Assembly (NCBI RefSeq): GCF_023017105.1
Contig: NZ_JALKEV010000005.1
Span: 186,001 to 250,000, forward strand
Length of the DNA stretch: 64,000 bases
Origin: Halalkalibacter sp. APA_J-10(15)
GTDB taxonomy: Bacteria; Bacillota; Bacilli; Bacillales; Bacillaceae_D
Direction: 5' to 3'
The notes under the pieces were generated by a model, which made no database searches, was not told where the DNA came from, and worked only from the letters and a program-made list of their open reading frames with translations. Positions within the stretch are counted from its first letter, which is position 1, and each line of letters opens with the position of its first letter. The translations under genes and the position numbers were made by a program. Positions 17,936 through 26,576 of this stretch are shown in pieces.

Positions 17936-18880
17936 ATGATATCTAATTGGAATGAAGGTGAGGTTATTGTTCATTTCTTTTATATTCGTGAAAGAGAAGT
18001 GAAGCATGCTGCAAATGGGAGTGATTATGCAACCTTCGTATTGGAACGGAACCTTCAGCGAATACAAGCTATTCTTTGGGATTTGACTGCTGAACAAGCT
18101 CAACAATTTGAACGGCATGCAGTTGTTAAGGTAGAAGCGACAGTAGGTTCGTATCGCGGACAGAAGCAATTATCAATTCAGCGAATGCGTCTGGTGACGA
18201 AAGAAGATCAAGTAAAGGTTGCAGACTTATTATCGCGAGATGGCGTCGATCGAGAAGAATTGTGGCAGGAATTGAGATTGTATATGGAAGAAATACAATC
18301 AGATGTGCTTAGAACAATGATTAAGACCATCTTCGGTCAGAAGTCATTTCGTGAACGCTTTACAACGATGCCTGCTGCGAAAATGTATCATCATGCCTAT
18401 TATGCAGGCTTACTTGAGCATGTAGTAGAAATAACGAGGAGTGCTTGGCATTTATTTCAGGTCTATCCAAATTTAAATAAAGATGTTGTCATTACGACAT
18501 GTTTGTTACATGATATAGGTAAGACTAAATCCTTTTTAGATGCTACAGCTCCAGAGCTATCAACAGAAGGTGAATTTTTCGGTCATGTTTCAGTTAGCCT
18601 AGACATGATCACGCAGGCAGCCTACAGTGCCGGATTGGACTTAGATCATTCAGATATCACACATGTAAGGCATTGCATAGCAAGTCAATTAGGTGAAGTG
18701 AGCCAAGGTTTTGGAAGTGCTGCTTCTCCTAAAACAGAGGAAGCTATTTTCTTTTCTTCATTAAAACATTTAAATAGTCAATTAAATAACATGTCGATGT
18801 TGAAGGAGCAATCAGTTGAAGACTGGACGTATTCTCCACTGTTTAAAAGACGTGTGTATACTAAAAAAGAAAAGGAGTAG
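17936..18880 (+). CDS. yhaM: 3'-5' exoribonuclease YhaM
   Basis: A Mn-dependent exonuclease that trims RNA 3' ends, mainly removing a few nucleotides next to terminator stems. The protein has 314 residues: an N-terminal OB-fold nucleic-acid domain (about 1-100) and an HD phosphohydrolase domain with YHHAYYAGLLEHVVE and the metal-binding TCLLHDIGKTKSF (about residue 192). A GGGGGAG lies before the ATG. The next gene starts eight bases beyond its stop, suggesting co-transcription. In B. subtilis yhaM sits elsewhere, so this placement is a local rearrangement. Confidence 0.93.
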   Translation: MISNWNEGEVIVHFFYIREREVKHAANGSDYATFVLERNLQRIQAILWDLTAEQAQQFERHAVVKVEATVGSYRGQKQLSIQRMRLVTKEDQVKVADLLSRDGVDREELWQELRLYMEEIQSDVLRTMIKTIFGQKSFRERFTTMPAAKMYHHAYYAGLLEHVVEITRSAWHLFQVYPNLNKDVVITTCLLHDIGKTKSFLDATAPELSTEGEFFGHVSVSLDMITQAAYSAGLDLDHSDITHVRHCIASQLGEVSQGFGSAASPKTEEAIFFSSLKHLNSQLNNMSMLKEQSVEDWTYSPLFKRRVYTKKEKE

Positions 18881-18887
18881 ATGGACA

Positions 18888-19715
18888 TTGGAACATCACT
18901 GGGATGAGCTTGAACAATGGGAAAGACGCTATTTTGAAAAAGAACAATCAGATCTTGGAATTTTGTACAATCAGTGGCAAGAAAAATGGCTAAAATCATT
19001 AAATCAGAAAAGAAAGCGACAAGTACTTTCTTTATTAGATAATTGCCTTGTTCACCTTCAGGCAGGCTTGCTACATAGTCGTTCATTTGAAGACACGAAG
19101 AAACGTGTCTATACGCATGCAAGGATCTTTCATCCTACCATTTCAAGCGCGGAAGCATTAAGACAACTTTCAATTGAACAAGCGAATTACTTAGCTGATC
19201 AGCTTATGGCTAAACAAAGGCTCTTGTCGGTAGGTCAAGGAGGGATAACAGGCTTAGGTGGTCTCTTCTTTCTTGCTGCTGATCTACCTGCTCTGATGGC
19301 CATTCAATTGCGTTCATTACAGCAATTAGCATTTGTATATGGCTATGATTGTCGCCATCCAATGGAGCAGATCGTTATGCTAAAGCTCTATCATTTGGCA
19401 ACATTACCGAAACAATATCAAAAGGCAGAATGGGACAAGCTATTAGAGGAAAGTCTTGCTCATCAACAAGCGATTTTCTATGAAGGGGACGATTCGATCA
19501 TTCAAGAGGAATGGTTACAGCGATTTACTCCTCAATTAGCAAAGAGCTTCCTCATTACAATACTACGCCGAAAGACTGTACAGTTTGTTCCATTAATCGG
19601 GATGGTTGTTGGAGCAGGAATGAATTACACGTTAACGAAACAAGTGATTGAGGTTGGACAACATTTTTATTTGAAAAGAAGACTATTAGACCTAGCTTCT
19701 GATCGTATGACGTAA
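18888..19715 (+). CDS. EcsC-family protein
   Basis: Function unknown; EcsC in B. subtilis is encoded with the EcsAB ABC transporter, which influences secretion and protease activity. The protein has about 275 residues. The EcsC domain is seen in the SAEALRQLSIEQANYLADQ region, the hydrophobic glycine-rich segment GQGGITGLGGLFFLAADLP (about residues 113-131) and the C-terminal VPLIGMVVGAGMNYTLTKQV. The start is TTG 18888 behind AAAAGGAG; the frame continues upstream inside yhaM but lacks a ribosome site. No EcsA or EcsB gene is adjacent, so this is an orphan family member. Confidence 0.8.
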   Translation: MEHHWDELEQWERRYFEKEQSDLGILYNQWQEKWLKSLNQKRKRQVLSLLDNCLVHLQAGLLHSRSFEDTKKRVYTHARIFHPTISSAEALRQLSIEQANYLADQLMAKQRLLSVGQGGITGLGGLFFLAADLPALMAIQLRSLQQLAFVYGYDCRHPMEQIVMLKLYHLATLPKQYQKAEWDKLLEESLAHQQAIFYEGDDSIIQEEWLQRFTPQLAKSFLITILRRKTVQFVPLIGMVVGAGMNYTLTKQVIEVGQHFYLKRRLLDLASDRMT

Positions 19716-19748
19716 TAAAGGGGAACATTCTAATCATTCTCGTCCATT

Positions 19749-19778
19749 AGGCTAGGAGACATTATTATGCCCTAGCCT
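19749..19778. terminator. Possible terminator after the ecsC-like gene
   Basis: An 8-bp stem, AGGCTAGG / CCTAGCCT, with a 14-nt loop between convergent genes. The T-tract is weak (TCATTGTCT), so confidence is moderate. Confidence 0.45.
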
Positions 19779-19795
19779 CATTGTCTGATTCTTAT

Positions 19796-20092
19796 TTATA
19801 AGGAAGGTGCTAGTCTATATAGGATCCAGAGGTCATTAATAATGGAAGCGAGTTCAGCCATTTCTTCATTCAGTCGGCAGGATTTCTCGAAATCTTCTTC
19901 ATTTGAAAGGTGCTCATGAACAGAGTGAATTTGATTTTCCATTTGTTTGACTCTGTCCGGAATCGTACCACGAATTTGTTCCCATTTGTTAAGAGTGTTT
20001 ACTTTCGTCTGCTCATCTAGAGTATCCCATTCTTGTTCGATATGGGGGACGCTTATCCCTAACCGCAGATCGTATATAAATTTCACATGCAA
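19796..20092 (-). CDS. Small helical protein of unknown function
   Basis: Not recognised. About 98 residues, acidic, with no signal peptide or membrane segment. The N terminus (HVKFIYDLRLGISVPHIEQEW) is followed by two helical stretches rich in Glu and Gln (KQMENQIHSVHEHLSNEEDF, then LNEEMAELASIINDLWILY), a likely helical hairpin. The frame opens with ATG at 20110, but no ribosome site precedes that codon and a TATAAT lies at about 20117-20122. AGAGGTGA then fits a TTG start at 20092. It is divergent from argG and convergent with the ecsC-like gene. Confidence 0.6.
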   Translation of the reverse strand: MHVKFIYDLRLGISVPHIEQEWDTLDEQTKVNTLNKWEQIRGTIPDRVKQMENQIHSVHEHLSNEEDFEKSCRLNEEMAELASIINDLWILYRLAPSL

Positions 20093-20172
20093 TTGGATCA
20101 CCTCTGACATTGATTATATCGAAAATTGCTATATTTGAAAGTGAAATCATTCAAAAAAGATGCAATAAACAC

Positions 20173-20217
20173 TTGCCAAATTGAGCGCTGCCTGTTAAAG
20201 TAATGAATATTAATAAG
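20173..20217 (+). promoter_or_regulatory. Candidate argG promoter with overlapping ARG-box-like operator
   Basis: TTGCCA (20173-20178), a 17-bp spacer and TAAAGT (20196-20201). AATGAATATTAATA (20202-20215) directly follows, resembling the ArgR/AhrC half-operator TGAATWWWWATTCA. Its inverted copy TATTAATATTCATT stands at 20304-20317. Confidence 0.45.
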
Positions 20218-20243
20218 AAATGCAGTTAGATTTATGCATGAAT

Positions 20244-20272
20244 AGTGCGCTAAATAAAAGCACTCTTTTTTT
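20244..20272 (+). promoter_or_regulatory. Terminator-like hairpin in the argG leader
   Basis: AGTGC / GCACT (5 bp, 11-nt loop) followed by CTTTTTTT, about 60 bp upstream of argG. The short stem makes attenuation possible but unproven. Confidence 0.35.
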
Positions 20273-20303
20273 GAATAACAATGTATAAAAATAATATATT
20301 AAG

Positions 20304-20317
20304 TATTAATATTCATT
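20304..20317 (+). promoter_or_regulatory. Second ARG-box-like operator before argG
   Basis: TATTAATATTCATT is the exact inverted complement of 20202-20215 and lies just before the argG Shine-Dalgarno. Paired operators about 100 bp apart fit a hexameric AhrC/ArgR repressor. Confidence 0.4.
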
Positions 20318-20331
20318 GGGGGAATGAGAAG

Positions 20332-21543
20332 ATGAGTAAAGAAAAAGTAGTATTAGCTTATTCGGGTGGTTTAGATACGTCAGTTGCGATCAAATGGTTA
20401 GCAGATCAAGGGTATGATGTGATTGCAGTTGGTTTAGATGTAGGTGAAGGAAAGGATTTAGATTTTGTTAAGCAAAAAGCTCTTGATGTTGGTGCAATTG
20501 AATCATATTCAATTGATGCAAAGAAGGAATTTGCTGAAGATTTTGTGTTACCAGCGCTACAAGCTCATACAATGTATGAGGATAAATATCCACTAGTTTC
20601 AGCATTGTCACGTCCACTTATTTCAAAGAAACTCGTTGAAATTGCTGAGCAAACGGGTGCTTCAGCGGTTGCACATGGATGTACCGGAAAAGGGAATGAC
20701 CAAGTTCGTTTTGAAGTGTCAATCCAAGCTCTTAACCCAGATTTGAAAGTATTAGCTCCTGTACGTGAGTGGGGTTGGTCGCGTGATGAGGAAATTGAAT
20801 ATGCGAAGAAGAATAATGTGCCAATCCCTATTGATCTTGATAATCCATACTCTGTTGACCAGAACTTATGGGGACGTGCAAATGAGTGTGGAATTCTAGA
20901 GGATCCTTGGGCAACTCCTCCAGAAGGAGCATATGAACTAACGGCCGCGATTGAGGATACGCCAAATGAAGCAGAGTATGTAGAACTTGCTTTTGAACAA
21001 GGTGTGCCTGTTTCTATTAATGGAAAGAACTATCAACTAGATGATTTAATTCTTGAATTAAATCAAATTGCTGGTAAGCATGGTGTTGGACGTATTGATC
21101 ATGTGGAGAATCGTCTAGTTGGGATTAAATCGCGTGAAGTATATGAGTGTCCTGGTGCGATGACTTTGATAAAAGCACATAAGGAGCTTGAAGATATTAC
21201 ATTAACCAAGGAAGTTGCTCATTTTAAACCAGTTGTATCACAAAAATTATCAGAGGTTATTTATAATGGTCTTTGGTTCTCGCCGATTCGTGATGCGCTT
21301 CAAGCATTTCTACTAGAAACGCAAAAAACAGTAACAGGTGTCGTACGTGTGAAATTATTTAAAGGGCATGCAATAGTGGAAGGACGTAAATCACCATATT
21401 CTTTATATAATGAGAAGCTTGCAACGTATTCAACAGACGATGAATTTGATCACGGTGCAGCAGTTGGTTTCATTTCATTATGGGGATTATCAACGAAGGT
21501 AAATAGTAAAGTCAATAAAGAGCAAAAGGAGGTCAATCAATAG
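20332..21543 (+). CDS. argG: Argininosuccinate synthase
   Basis: Condenses citrulline and aspartate with ATP in arginine synthesis. The protein has 403 residues. The N-type PP-loop ATP motif [18 protein letters not shown] is at the N terminus, followed by [13 protein letters not shown] (citrulline/aspartate binding) and ECPGAM. The reading frame extends to 20281, but a TGGGGGA Shine-Dalgarno eight bases before ATG 20332 and homology to known starts fix it there. It is coupled to argH: its TAG shares a base with the argH GTG. Two ARG-box-like repeats upstream suggest arginine repression. Confidence 0.97.
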   Translation: MSKEKVVLAYSGGLDTSVAIKWLADQGYDVIAVGLDVGEGKDLDFVKQKALDVGAIESYSIDAKKEFAEDFVLPALQAHTMYEDKYPLVSALSRPLISKKLVEIAEQTGASAVAHGCTGKGNDQVRFEVSIQALNPDLKVLAPVREWGWSRDEEIEYAKKNNVPIPIDLDNPYSVDQNLWGRANECGILEDPWATPPEGAYELTAAIEDTPNEAEYVELAFEQGVPVSINGKNYQLDDLILELNQIAGKHGVGRIDHVENRLVGIKSREVYECPGAMTLIKAHKELEDITLTKEVAHFKPVVSQKLSEVIYNGLWFSPIRDALQAFLLETQKTVTGVVRVKLFKGHAIVEGRKSPYSLYNEKLATYSTDDEFDHGAAVGFISLWGLSTKVNSKVNKEQKEVNQ

Positions 21544-22931
21544 TGTCGAAGCTTTGGGGTGGACGCTTTACGAAAACAGCTGAGGAGTGGGTCGATGCCT
21601 TTGGTGCATCGATCGGCTTTGATCAAGCATTAGTGAATGAAGACATAGAAGGAAGTATTGCCCATGTAACGATGCTTGGTAAATGTGGCGTTCTTCCAAA
21701 GGATGAGGTTGAACAAATTAAGAACGGCCTTCAAGCTCTTCGCGAAAAAGCGGCAAAGGGTGAACTAGAGTTTTCTGTTCAACAGGAAGATATCCATTTG
21801 AATTTAGAGAAGCATCTAATTGATGAAATTGGCCCTGTCGGTGGAAAGCTCCATACAGGTCGTAGTCGAAATGATCAAGTGGCAACGGATATGCATCTCT
21901 ACTTGCGTAACCAAACGAACGAAATTATGGATGGCTTAAAGAAGCTACAGCAATCTCTTGTCACGCAAGCGAATGAGCATGTAGAAACATTGATTCCTGG
22001 TTATACGCATTTGCAGCGTGCTCAACCGGTTTCGTTTGCACACCATTTGCTTGCTTATTTCTGGATGCTTGAAAGGGATTATGGGCGTTTGGAGGATAGC
22101 TTGAAGCGGGTGAACGTGTCACCACTTGGTGCAGGTGCGCTTGCAGGGACGACATTCCCGATTGATCGTCACTATTCTGCTGAATTATTAGGGTTTGACG
22201 ATATTTACCACAATAGTTTAGATGCTGTTAGTGACCGTGACTTCATTGTTGAATTTCTAAATGCGTCCTCAATGATTATGATGCATTTATCACGTCTTTG
22301 TGAAGAACTTATTTTATGGTCAACACAAGAGTTCCAATTCATTGAAATGGATGATTCATTTGCAACTGGAAGCAGCATTATGCCGCAGAAGAAGAATCCT
22401 GACATGGCAGAATTGATTCGTGGGAAAACAGGAAGAGTGTATGGTCATTTGTTCTCATTATTAACGACATTAAAAGGATTGCCTCTTGCGTATAATAAAG
22501 ACATGCAAGAGGATAAAGAAGGAATGTTTGATACGGTTGAAACGGTTAAAGGCTCTTTGAATATTTTTGCTGGTATGATTGAGACGATGACGGTGAACGT
22601 TGATACGATGGAAAAGGCGGTTCATCATGACTTCTCTAATGCAACCGAGCTAGCCGATTACTTAGCAACAAAAGGAATGCCTTTCCGTCAGGCTCATGAA
22701 GTCGTTGGAAAGCTTGTATTAGTTGCGATTCAAAAAGGTGTCTTCCTTCTAGATTTACCGTTCTCTGATTACGAAGATGCGAGTGAGCTTTTTGAAAAAG
22801 ATATTTACGAAGTGCTTAATCCAAAGACTGTTGTTGCACGCCGAAATAGCGCTGGTGGAACTGGATTTGAACAAGTGCGTGTCTCTTTACTAAAGGCAGA
22901 GCAACTTTTGGCGAATTCACATAAATCATAG
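21543..22931 (+). CDS. argH: Argininosuccinate lyase
   Basis: Splits argininosuccinate into arginine and fumarate. The protein has 462 residues. It begins KLWGGRFT; further motifs are [13 protein letters not shown], the [11 protein letters not shown] loop, [14 protein letters not shown], and the superfamily signature [12 protein letters not shown] (about residue 279, with the catalytic serine). It starts with GTG after AAAGGAGG, one base into the argG stop, so the pair is translationally coupled. Confidence 0.97.
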   Translation: MSKLWGGRFTKTAEEWVDAFGASIGFDQALVNEDIEGSIAHVTMLGKCGVLPKDEVEQIKNGLQALREKAAKGELEFSVQQEDIHLNLEKHLIDEIGPVGGKLHTGRSRNDQVATDMHLYLRNQTNEIMDGLKKLQQSLVTQANEHVETLIPGYTHLQRAQPVSFAHHLLAYFWMLERDYGRLEDSLKRVNVSPLGAGALAGTTFPIDRHYSAELLGFDDIYHNSLDAVSDRDFIVEFLNASSMIMMHLSRLCEELILWSTQEFQFIEMDDSFATGSSIMPQKKNPDMAELIRGKTGRVYGHLFSLLTTLKGLPLAYNKDMQEDKEGMFDTVETVKGSLNIFAGMIETMTVNVDTMEKAVHHDFSNATELADYLATKGMPFRQAHEVVGKLVLVAIQKGVFLLDLPFSDYEDASELFEKDIYEVLNPKTVVARRNSAGGTGFEQVRVSLLKAEQLLANSHKS

Positions 22932-22986
22932 GTTATTGCTTCATACTAGTCTTGTAATATGAAGTCTAGGAGGAGGCATTTAGGCT

Positions 22987-23142
22987 GTGAAGGAGCATAA
23001 GTTAACGAATGGTTTGTATGATCAACAAGGCGAGCGCGTTGTACATCAACAGTTGCTTGACTCATATAGTTGTGGTACATATGAGCAAAGGCACTTAGAT
23101 GAAAATAAGACGTACGAGCACTATGAAAAAAGTGAAAAATAA
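22987..23142 (+). CDS. Small protein of 51 residues, unknown function
   Basis: Too short for most gene callers. The reading frame opens at GTG 22987, ten bases after AGGAGGAGG, and ends TAA at 23142, just before a hairpin terminator. The product is highly polar (MKEHKLTNGLYDQQGERVVH at the start, many His, Tyr, Glu and Lys) with a single cysteine and no membrane segment. The strong ribosome site, the terminator right behind it and the position 55 bp after argH favour a real gene. Function unknown. Confidence 0.55.
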   Translation: MKEHKLTNGLYDQQGERVVHQQLLDSYSCGTYEQRHLDENKTYEHYEKSEK

Positions 23143-23143
23143 C

Positions 23144-23188
23144 AAAAAGGTCTAAGGTAAGCATGCTGTGCTTGCTTTTGGCCTTTTT
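23144..23188 (+). terminator. Terminator after argGH and the 51-residue ORF
   Basis: AAAAAGG..TAAGGTAAGC / GCTTGCTTTTGGCCTTTTT imperfect stem ending in a T-run. Confidence 0.8.
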
Positions 23189-23252
23189 AAAATTTAGTAG
23201 ATCAATGTATAATATACCAATATTTGCCTCATGCTAATGCAGAGGTGATGAG

Positions 23253-23624
23253 ATGAAAAAGCTTATGATCGTTTTCGTCGTTATGTTAAGCATACTTAAA
23301 GTAACTGATGTAGCAGCTAGTGGAACAGAATTGATGAGTGCTTATTCTCTTCGCATATCAGCTATAGTGGATGGTCAAGATTATGAATGGGAATATGACA
23401 GTCCGAGAAAATATGAATTCGAAAAAGGTTCACAAGTGATGAAGGGAAATGAAGCGAAGGAGCAGGTGGAAGCAATTGTGACGCTTTTACAGATAAGTGA
23501 AAATCAATCAATTGACGAGTACGTGGACAATATGAAAGCAGAATATCCTCGTTTATCAAAGTTAGACATTCGCTATATGAATGAGGATGGTCAGTTGTTT
23601 ACTTGGGTTTGGAATGAGGAATGA
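23253..23624 (+). CDS. Small secreted protein of unknown function
   Basis: Not recognised. The product has 123 residues with a typical signal peptide: MKK start, hydrophobic core LMIVFVVMLSILKV, likely cleavage after VAASG (about residue 24). The mature part is short and acidic (SAYSLRISAIVDGQDYEWEY, then VEAIVTLLQISENQSIDEYV, ending MNEDGQLFTWVWNEE). No cysteine or lipobox is present, so release or loose wall association is likely. An AGAGGTGATGAG lies before the ATG. It is monocistronic, ending at a hairpin repeat. Confidence 0.7.
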   Translation: MKKLMIVFVVMLSILKVTDVAASGTELMSAYSLRISAIVDGQDYEWEYDSPRKYEFEKGSQVMKGNEAKEQVEAIVTLLQISENQSIDEYVDNMKAEYPRLSKLDIRYMNEDGQLFTWVWNEE

Positions 23625-23638
23625 GCAATAAGGAAGAA

Positions 23639-23678
23639 GGGCACTGAAAAAGTTTTAATTCTAACTTTTCCAGTGCCC
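23639..23678 (+). repeat. Hairpin repeat acting as terminator (CACTGAAAAAGT family)
   Basis: GGGCACTGAAAAAGTT / AACTTTTCCAGTGCCC with a TTTCCTTT tail, directly behind the secreted-protein gene. The same size and arms as the hairpin at 14408-14447. Confidence 0.8.
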
Positions 23679-23805
23679 TTTCCTTTAAGGCTTCCCTTTA
23701 TGTGCTCTTTACACTCATACGTTTTGATAATTCAATAAAAGGGAATTGAACCTCTTATATCGAATGAATAAAGATTAAGAAGATTATAAGAAGGAGTGTG
23801 TAAAG

Positions 23806-24489
23806 ATGAACGTAAGCTACCATGGACATTCAGTTGTCTTTATTAACACAAAAAGAACGAAAATTATTATTGATCCATTCATTACTGGCAATGGTTTAAC
23901 GGATTTAAATGCTGACTCACTCGAAGTAGATGTAATTCTATTAACCCACGGCCATAATGACCATGTAGGTGACACAGTCGAGTTAGCAAAAAGGAATGAT
24001 GCGTTAGTGATCGCCCCATTTGAATTAGCAACATATCTAGGTTGGAAAGGTATACAGTGCCACCCGATGCATATCGGTGGTGCGCATACATTTGAATTCG
24101 GGACAGTTAAATTAACACAAGCCTTTCACGGATCATCCTATACCGAGGAAGATAATCAGAGAATAGTTTACACAGGGATGCCAGCAGGAATTCTGTTAAC
24201 GGTTGAAGGAAAAACGATTTTTCATGCTGGGGATACTGCATTATTTAGTGATATGAAGCTAATTGGGGAGCGTAATACGATTGATCTGGCATTTTTACCG
24301 ATTGGAGATAATTTCACGATGGGGCCAGAAGATGCTACGTTGGCTGCAGAATGGCTGCAAGCGAAACGAGTTGTTCCAATCCATTACAATACATTTCCGG
24401 TTATTGAACAAGATCCTAATGAGTATGCTGAGCATTTATCAGGAAAGAAGGGGCTGGCTCTTAAAGTTGGTGAAGGAATCGAATTATAG
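23806..24489 (+). CDS. ytkL: Metal-dependent hydrolase, UPF0173 family (YtkL)
   Basis: A metallo-beta-lactamase-fold hydrolase of 227 residues; natural substrate unknown. The binuclear metal motif [12 protein letters not shown] (about residue 45) and further ligands [14 protein letters not shown] and the C-terminal PIHYNTFP are visible. The compact size without extra domains fits UPF0173. It follows AGAAGGAG and is upstream of ytoI, as in B. subtilis. It carries no export signal, so it should be cytoplasmic. Confidence 0.9.
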   Translation: MNVSYHGHSVVFINTKRTKIIIDPFITGNGLTDLNADSLEVDVILLTHGHNDHVGDTVELAKRNDALVIAPFELATYLGWKGIQCHPMHIGGAHTFEFGTVKLTQAFHGSSYTEEDNQRIVYTGMPAGILLTVEGKTIFHAGDTALFSDMKLIGERNTIDLAFLPIGDNFTMGPEDATLAAEWLQAKRVVPIHYNTFPVIEQDPNEYAEHLSGKKGLALKVGEGIEL

Positions 24490-24497
24490 GAGCAATT

Positions 24498-24527
24498 GGT
24501 ACTTCTTTTGAGAGGTACCTTTTTTTA
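24498..24527 (+). terminator. ytkL terminator
   Basis: GGTACTTC / GAGGTACC stem followed by TTTTTTT. Confidence 0.75.
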
Positions 24528-24593
24528 AAAAGAATAAGGGATTTAACGAACATAGCACTAATATCGTGAACCGATAAGCCTTTAAAAAGGATG

Positions 24594-24650
24594 ACCATCC
24601 ATATATGTGTTCTTGCTCGAATGGGAGAGAACACGTATACTTATGATGGT
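24594..24650. repeat. Long imperfect palindrome upstream of ytoI
   Basis: ACCATC and GATGGT enclose ATATGTGTTCT and AGAACACGTAT, giving 17 paired positions around a 14-nt loop, 38 bp before the ytoI start. There is no T-run, so it is more likely an operator or mRNA structure than a terminator. Confidence 0.5.
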
Positions 24651-24687
24651 TATACATAGTAGAGGTCGTTAAAAGTGGAGGAAAAAA

Positions 24688-25995
24688 GTGGCTACGAAGC
24701 ACGAACAAATTATTAATTATATTACAAAACTGCGAATAGGTGAAAAGATTTCTGTTCGTTCAATTGCTAAGGCTCTAATCGTTAGTGAAGGAACAGCGTA
24801 TCGAGCTATTAAAGAAGCCGAAAATCAAGGAATTGTTAGTACAATCGAACGTGTTGGGACGATTCGGATTGAGAAAAAGCGTAAAGAAAATATTGAACGG
24901 TTAACGTATGCAGAAGTCGTTAACATTGTTGAAGGGCAAGTGCTTGGAGGTAGACGAGGCTTACATAAAACATTAAATCGATTTGTTATAGGTGCTATGA
25001 AGGTCGATGCGATGATGAGGTATATGGAGGTCGGGAATTTACTGATTGTCGGGAATCGTGAAGAAATTCATAAGGTCGGGATTGAATCTGGAACAGCCGT
25101 ATTAATCACTGGTGGTTTTTCTACAAGTGATGAAGTCATTAGACTTGCAGATGAACTGGAATTGCCTATTATTTCAACGAGCTATGACACATTTACGGTG
25201 GCGGCGATGATTAACCGAGCCATATATGATCAATTAATCAAGAAAGAAATTGTACTTGTTGATGATATATTAATTCCACTTGCCAATACATACTATTTGA
25301 AAACGGATGATACGGTTAAACGATGGGATCATTTAAATAAAGAAACAGGACATAGTCGATACCCGGTTATTAATGAATCGATGAAGGTACAAGGGATGAT
25401 TGCGGCGAAGGATGTAGTCGGGGTTGACTCTCATACGAGAATTGAAAAAGTGATGACGACTGACCCGATTACCGTTAATGAACGAACATCAATTGCAACT
25501 GTTGCTCATTTATTAGTATGGGAAGGGATCGAATTATTGCCAGTTATTGACCAAGCGAAGAAGCTTATCGGTGTTGTGAGTAGGCAGGATGTATTAAAGG
25601 CTCTACAAATGGTTCAAAGACAGCCACATGTAGGTGAGACGATTGAAGAAATTGTCACAAGAAGATTACAAGATTGTTCTACAGAAGAGCGGTTTCAATT
25701 TTCCTGTGAAGTAACACCACAGATGACGAATCAATTAGGATCAATATCTTACGGTGTATTTACGATTCTAGTGACAGAGATAGGAAGAAGAGTACTCCGT
25801 ACATATAAAAAAGGTGATTTAGTCGTTGAAAATATTACATTATATTTCATAAAGCCCGTACAAATGGAAAGTATACTGCGAATCGAACCGAAAGTGTTGG
25901 AGATGGGTCGGAAGCATGGAAAGATTGACGTTGAGCTTTATCATGATACGAAAATCGTCGGAAAAGCCCTCATGATGGCTCAACTGATCGATTAG
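24688..25995 (+). CDS. ytoI: DRTGG-CBS-hotdog regulatory protein YtoI
   Basis: Function unproven. The protein has 435 residues with four parts in order: an N-terminal winged-helix-like segment (IRSIAKALIVSEGTAYRAIKEAENQG context, residues 15-60), a DRTGG domain (about 75-185, ITGGFSTSDEVIRLADEL), two CBS modules (about 190-310, VMTTDPITVNERTSIATVAH), and a C-terminal hotdog/MaoC-like thioesterase fold (about 330-435). CBS pairs usually sense adenine nucleotides, so a nucleotide-controlled DNA-binding or acyl-CoA-binding role is plausible. It begins at GTG behind GTGGAGGAA. The long palindrome just upstream could be its own operator. Confidence 0.85.
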   Translation: MATKHEQIINYITKLRIGEKISVRSIAKALIVSEGTAYRAIKEAENQGIVSTIERVGTIRIEKKRKENIERLTYAEVVNIVEGQVLGGRRGLHKTLNRFVIGAMKVDAMMRYMEVGNLLIVGNREEIHKVGIESGTAVLITGGFSTSDEVIRLADELELPIISTSYDTFTVAAMINRAIYDQLIKKEIVLVDDILIPLANTYYLKTDDTVKRWDHLNKETGHSRYPVINESMKVQGMIAAKDVVGVDSHTRIEKVMTTDPITVNERTSIATVAHLLVWEGIELLPVIDQAKKLIGVVSRQDVLKALQMVQRQPHVGETIEEIVTRRLQDCSTEERFQFSCEVTPQMTNQLGSISYGVFTILVTEIGRRVLRTYKKGDLVVENITLYFIKPVQMESILRIEPKVLEMGRKHGKIDVELYHDTKIVGKALMMAQLID

Positions 25996-26101
25996 CAGGT
26001 TATTTTAGCGAGCATAATAGGTAAAGTTATACTTTGAAATCAAAGGACATGGAAGTGGATACAGCAAGTATGAATGTATAAGTACATTATTTTATAATAA
26101 A

Positions 26102-26134
26102 AACCGTTAAAGTGTGCTGCCAACTTTAACGGTT
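26102..26134. terminator. Hairpin between ytoI and ytpI
   Basis: A perfect 12-bp stem, AACCGTTAAAGT / ACTTTAACGGTT, with a 9-nt loop between convergent genes. Confidence 0.75.
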
Positions 26135-26185
26135 AAGTATGTATTTCTGTGAAGTTACCATAAGAAAAGACGCGCAGCGTTTTTC

Positions 26186-26467
26186 TTATGGTAATTGATT
26201 GATGTAATGGCTTCGTGCTCGAAAGCCATAAATGAGATTAGCAATACCGAAAATGAGGAAAACAATCCCAACAACCCAATCGATGGTGTTCCGCGGTGAT
26301 ATTAACAAATTAGCACCAAATGCTGCTAAGAAAATCCCAAGGCTTAATGTGGATTTGGATTGATAAATACGTTTTAAAAGTGGTTCTGATTGGCGCCATG
26401 CTTTGATCCTATTGTAAAGGAAAAATACGACTGATAAGACAATGATAATAATTAATAGTTTTTCCAT
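26186..26467 (-). CDS. ytpI: YtpI-family membrane protein
   Basis: A small integral membrane protein (93 residues) of unknown function. Three hydrophobic helices are visible: about 4-20 (LLIIIIVLSVVFFLYN), 42-60 (SLGIFLAAFGANLLIS) and 64-84 (WVVGIVFLIFGIANLIYGF). The frame is open up to 26497, but AGGAGG directly precedes the ATG at 26467. It is divergent from nrnA, as in B. subtilis. The stop codon falls inside a 14-bp inverted repeat (TTACCATAAGAAAA, 26157-26170, and its complement). Confidence 0.82.
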   Translation of the reverse strand: MEKLLIIIIVLSVVFFLYNRIKAWRQSEPLLKRIYQSKSTLSLGIFLAAFGANLLISPRNTIDWVVGIVFLIFGIANLIYGFRARSHYINQLP

Positions 26468-26576
26468 TCGTTCCTCCTGCATGTACATTAAATTCACTTA
26501 TGCCATCTATTGTAACGTTAACAAGTGAAAGATGCTAGTGAAGGAAGCGTGAACGAAATGAGGAGAGGAGAATTCA

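Noticed and set aside
26157-26194. 14-bp inverted repeat as ytpI terminator
   Set aside because: The ytpI stop codon lies within one arm and there is no T-run on the minus strand, so a terminator call was not made.
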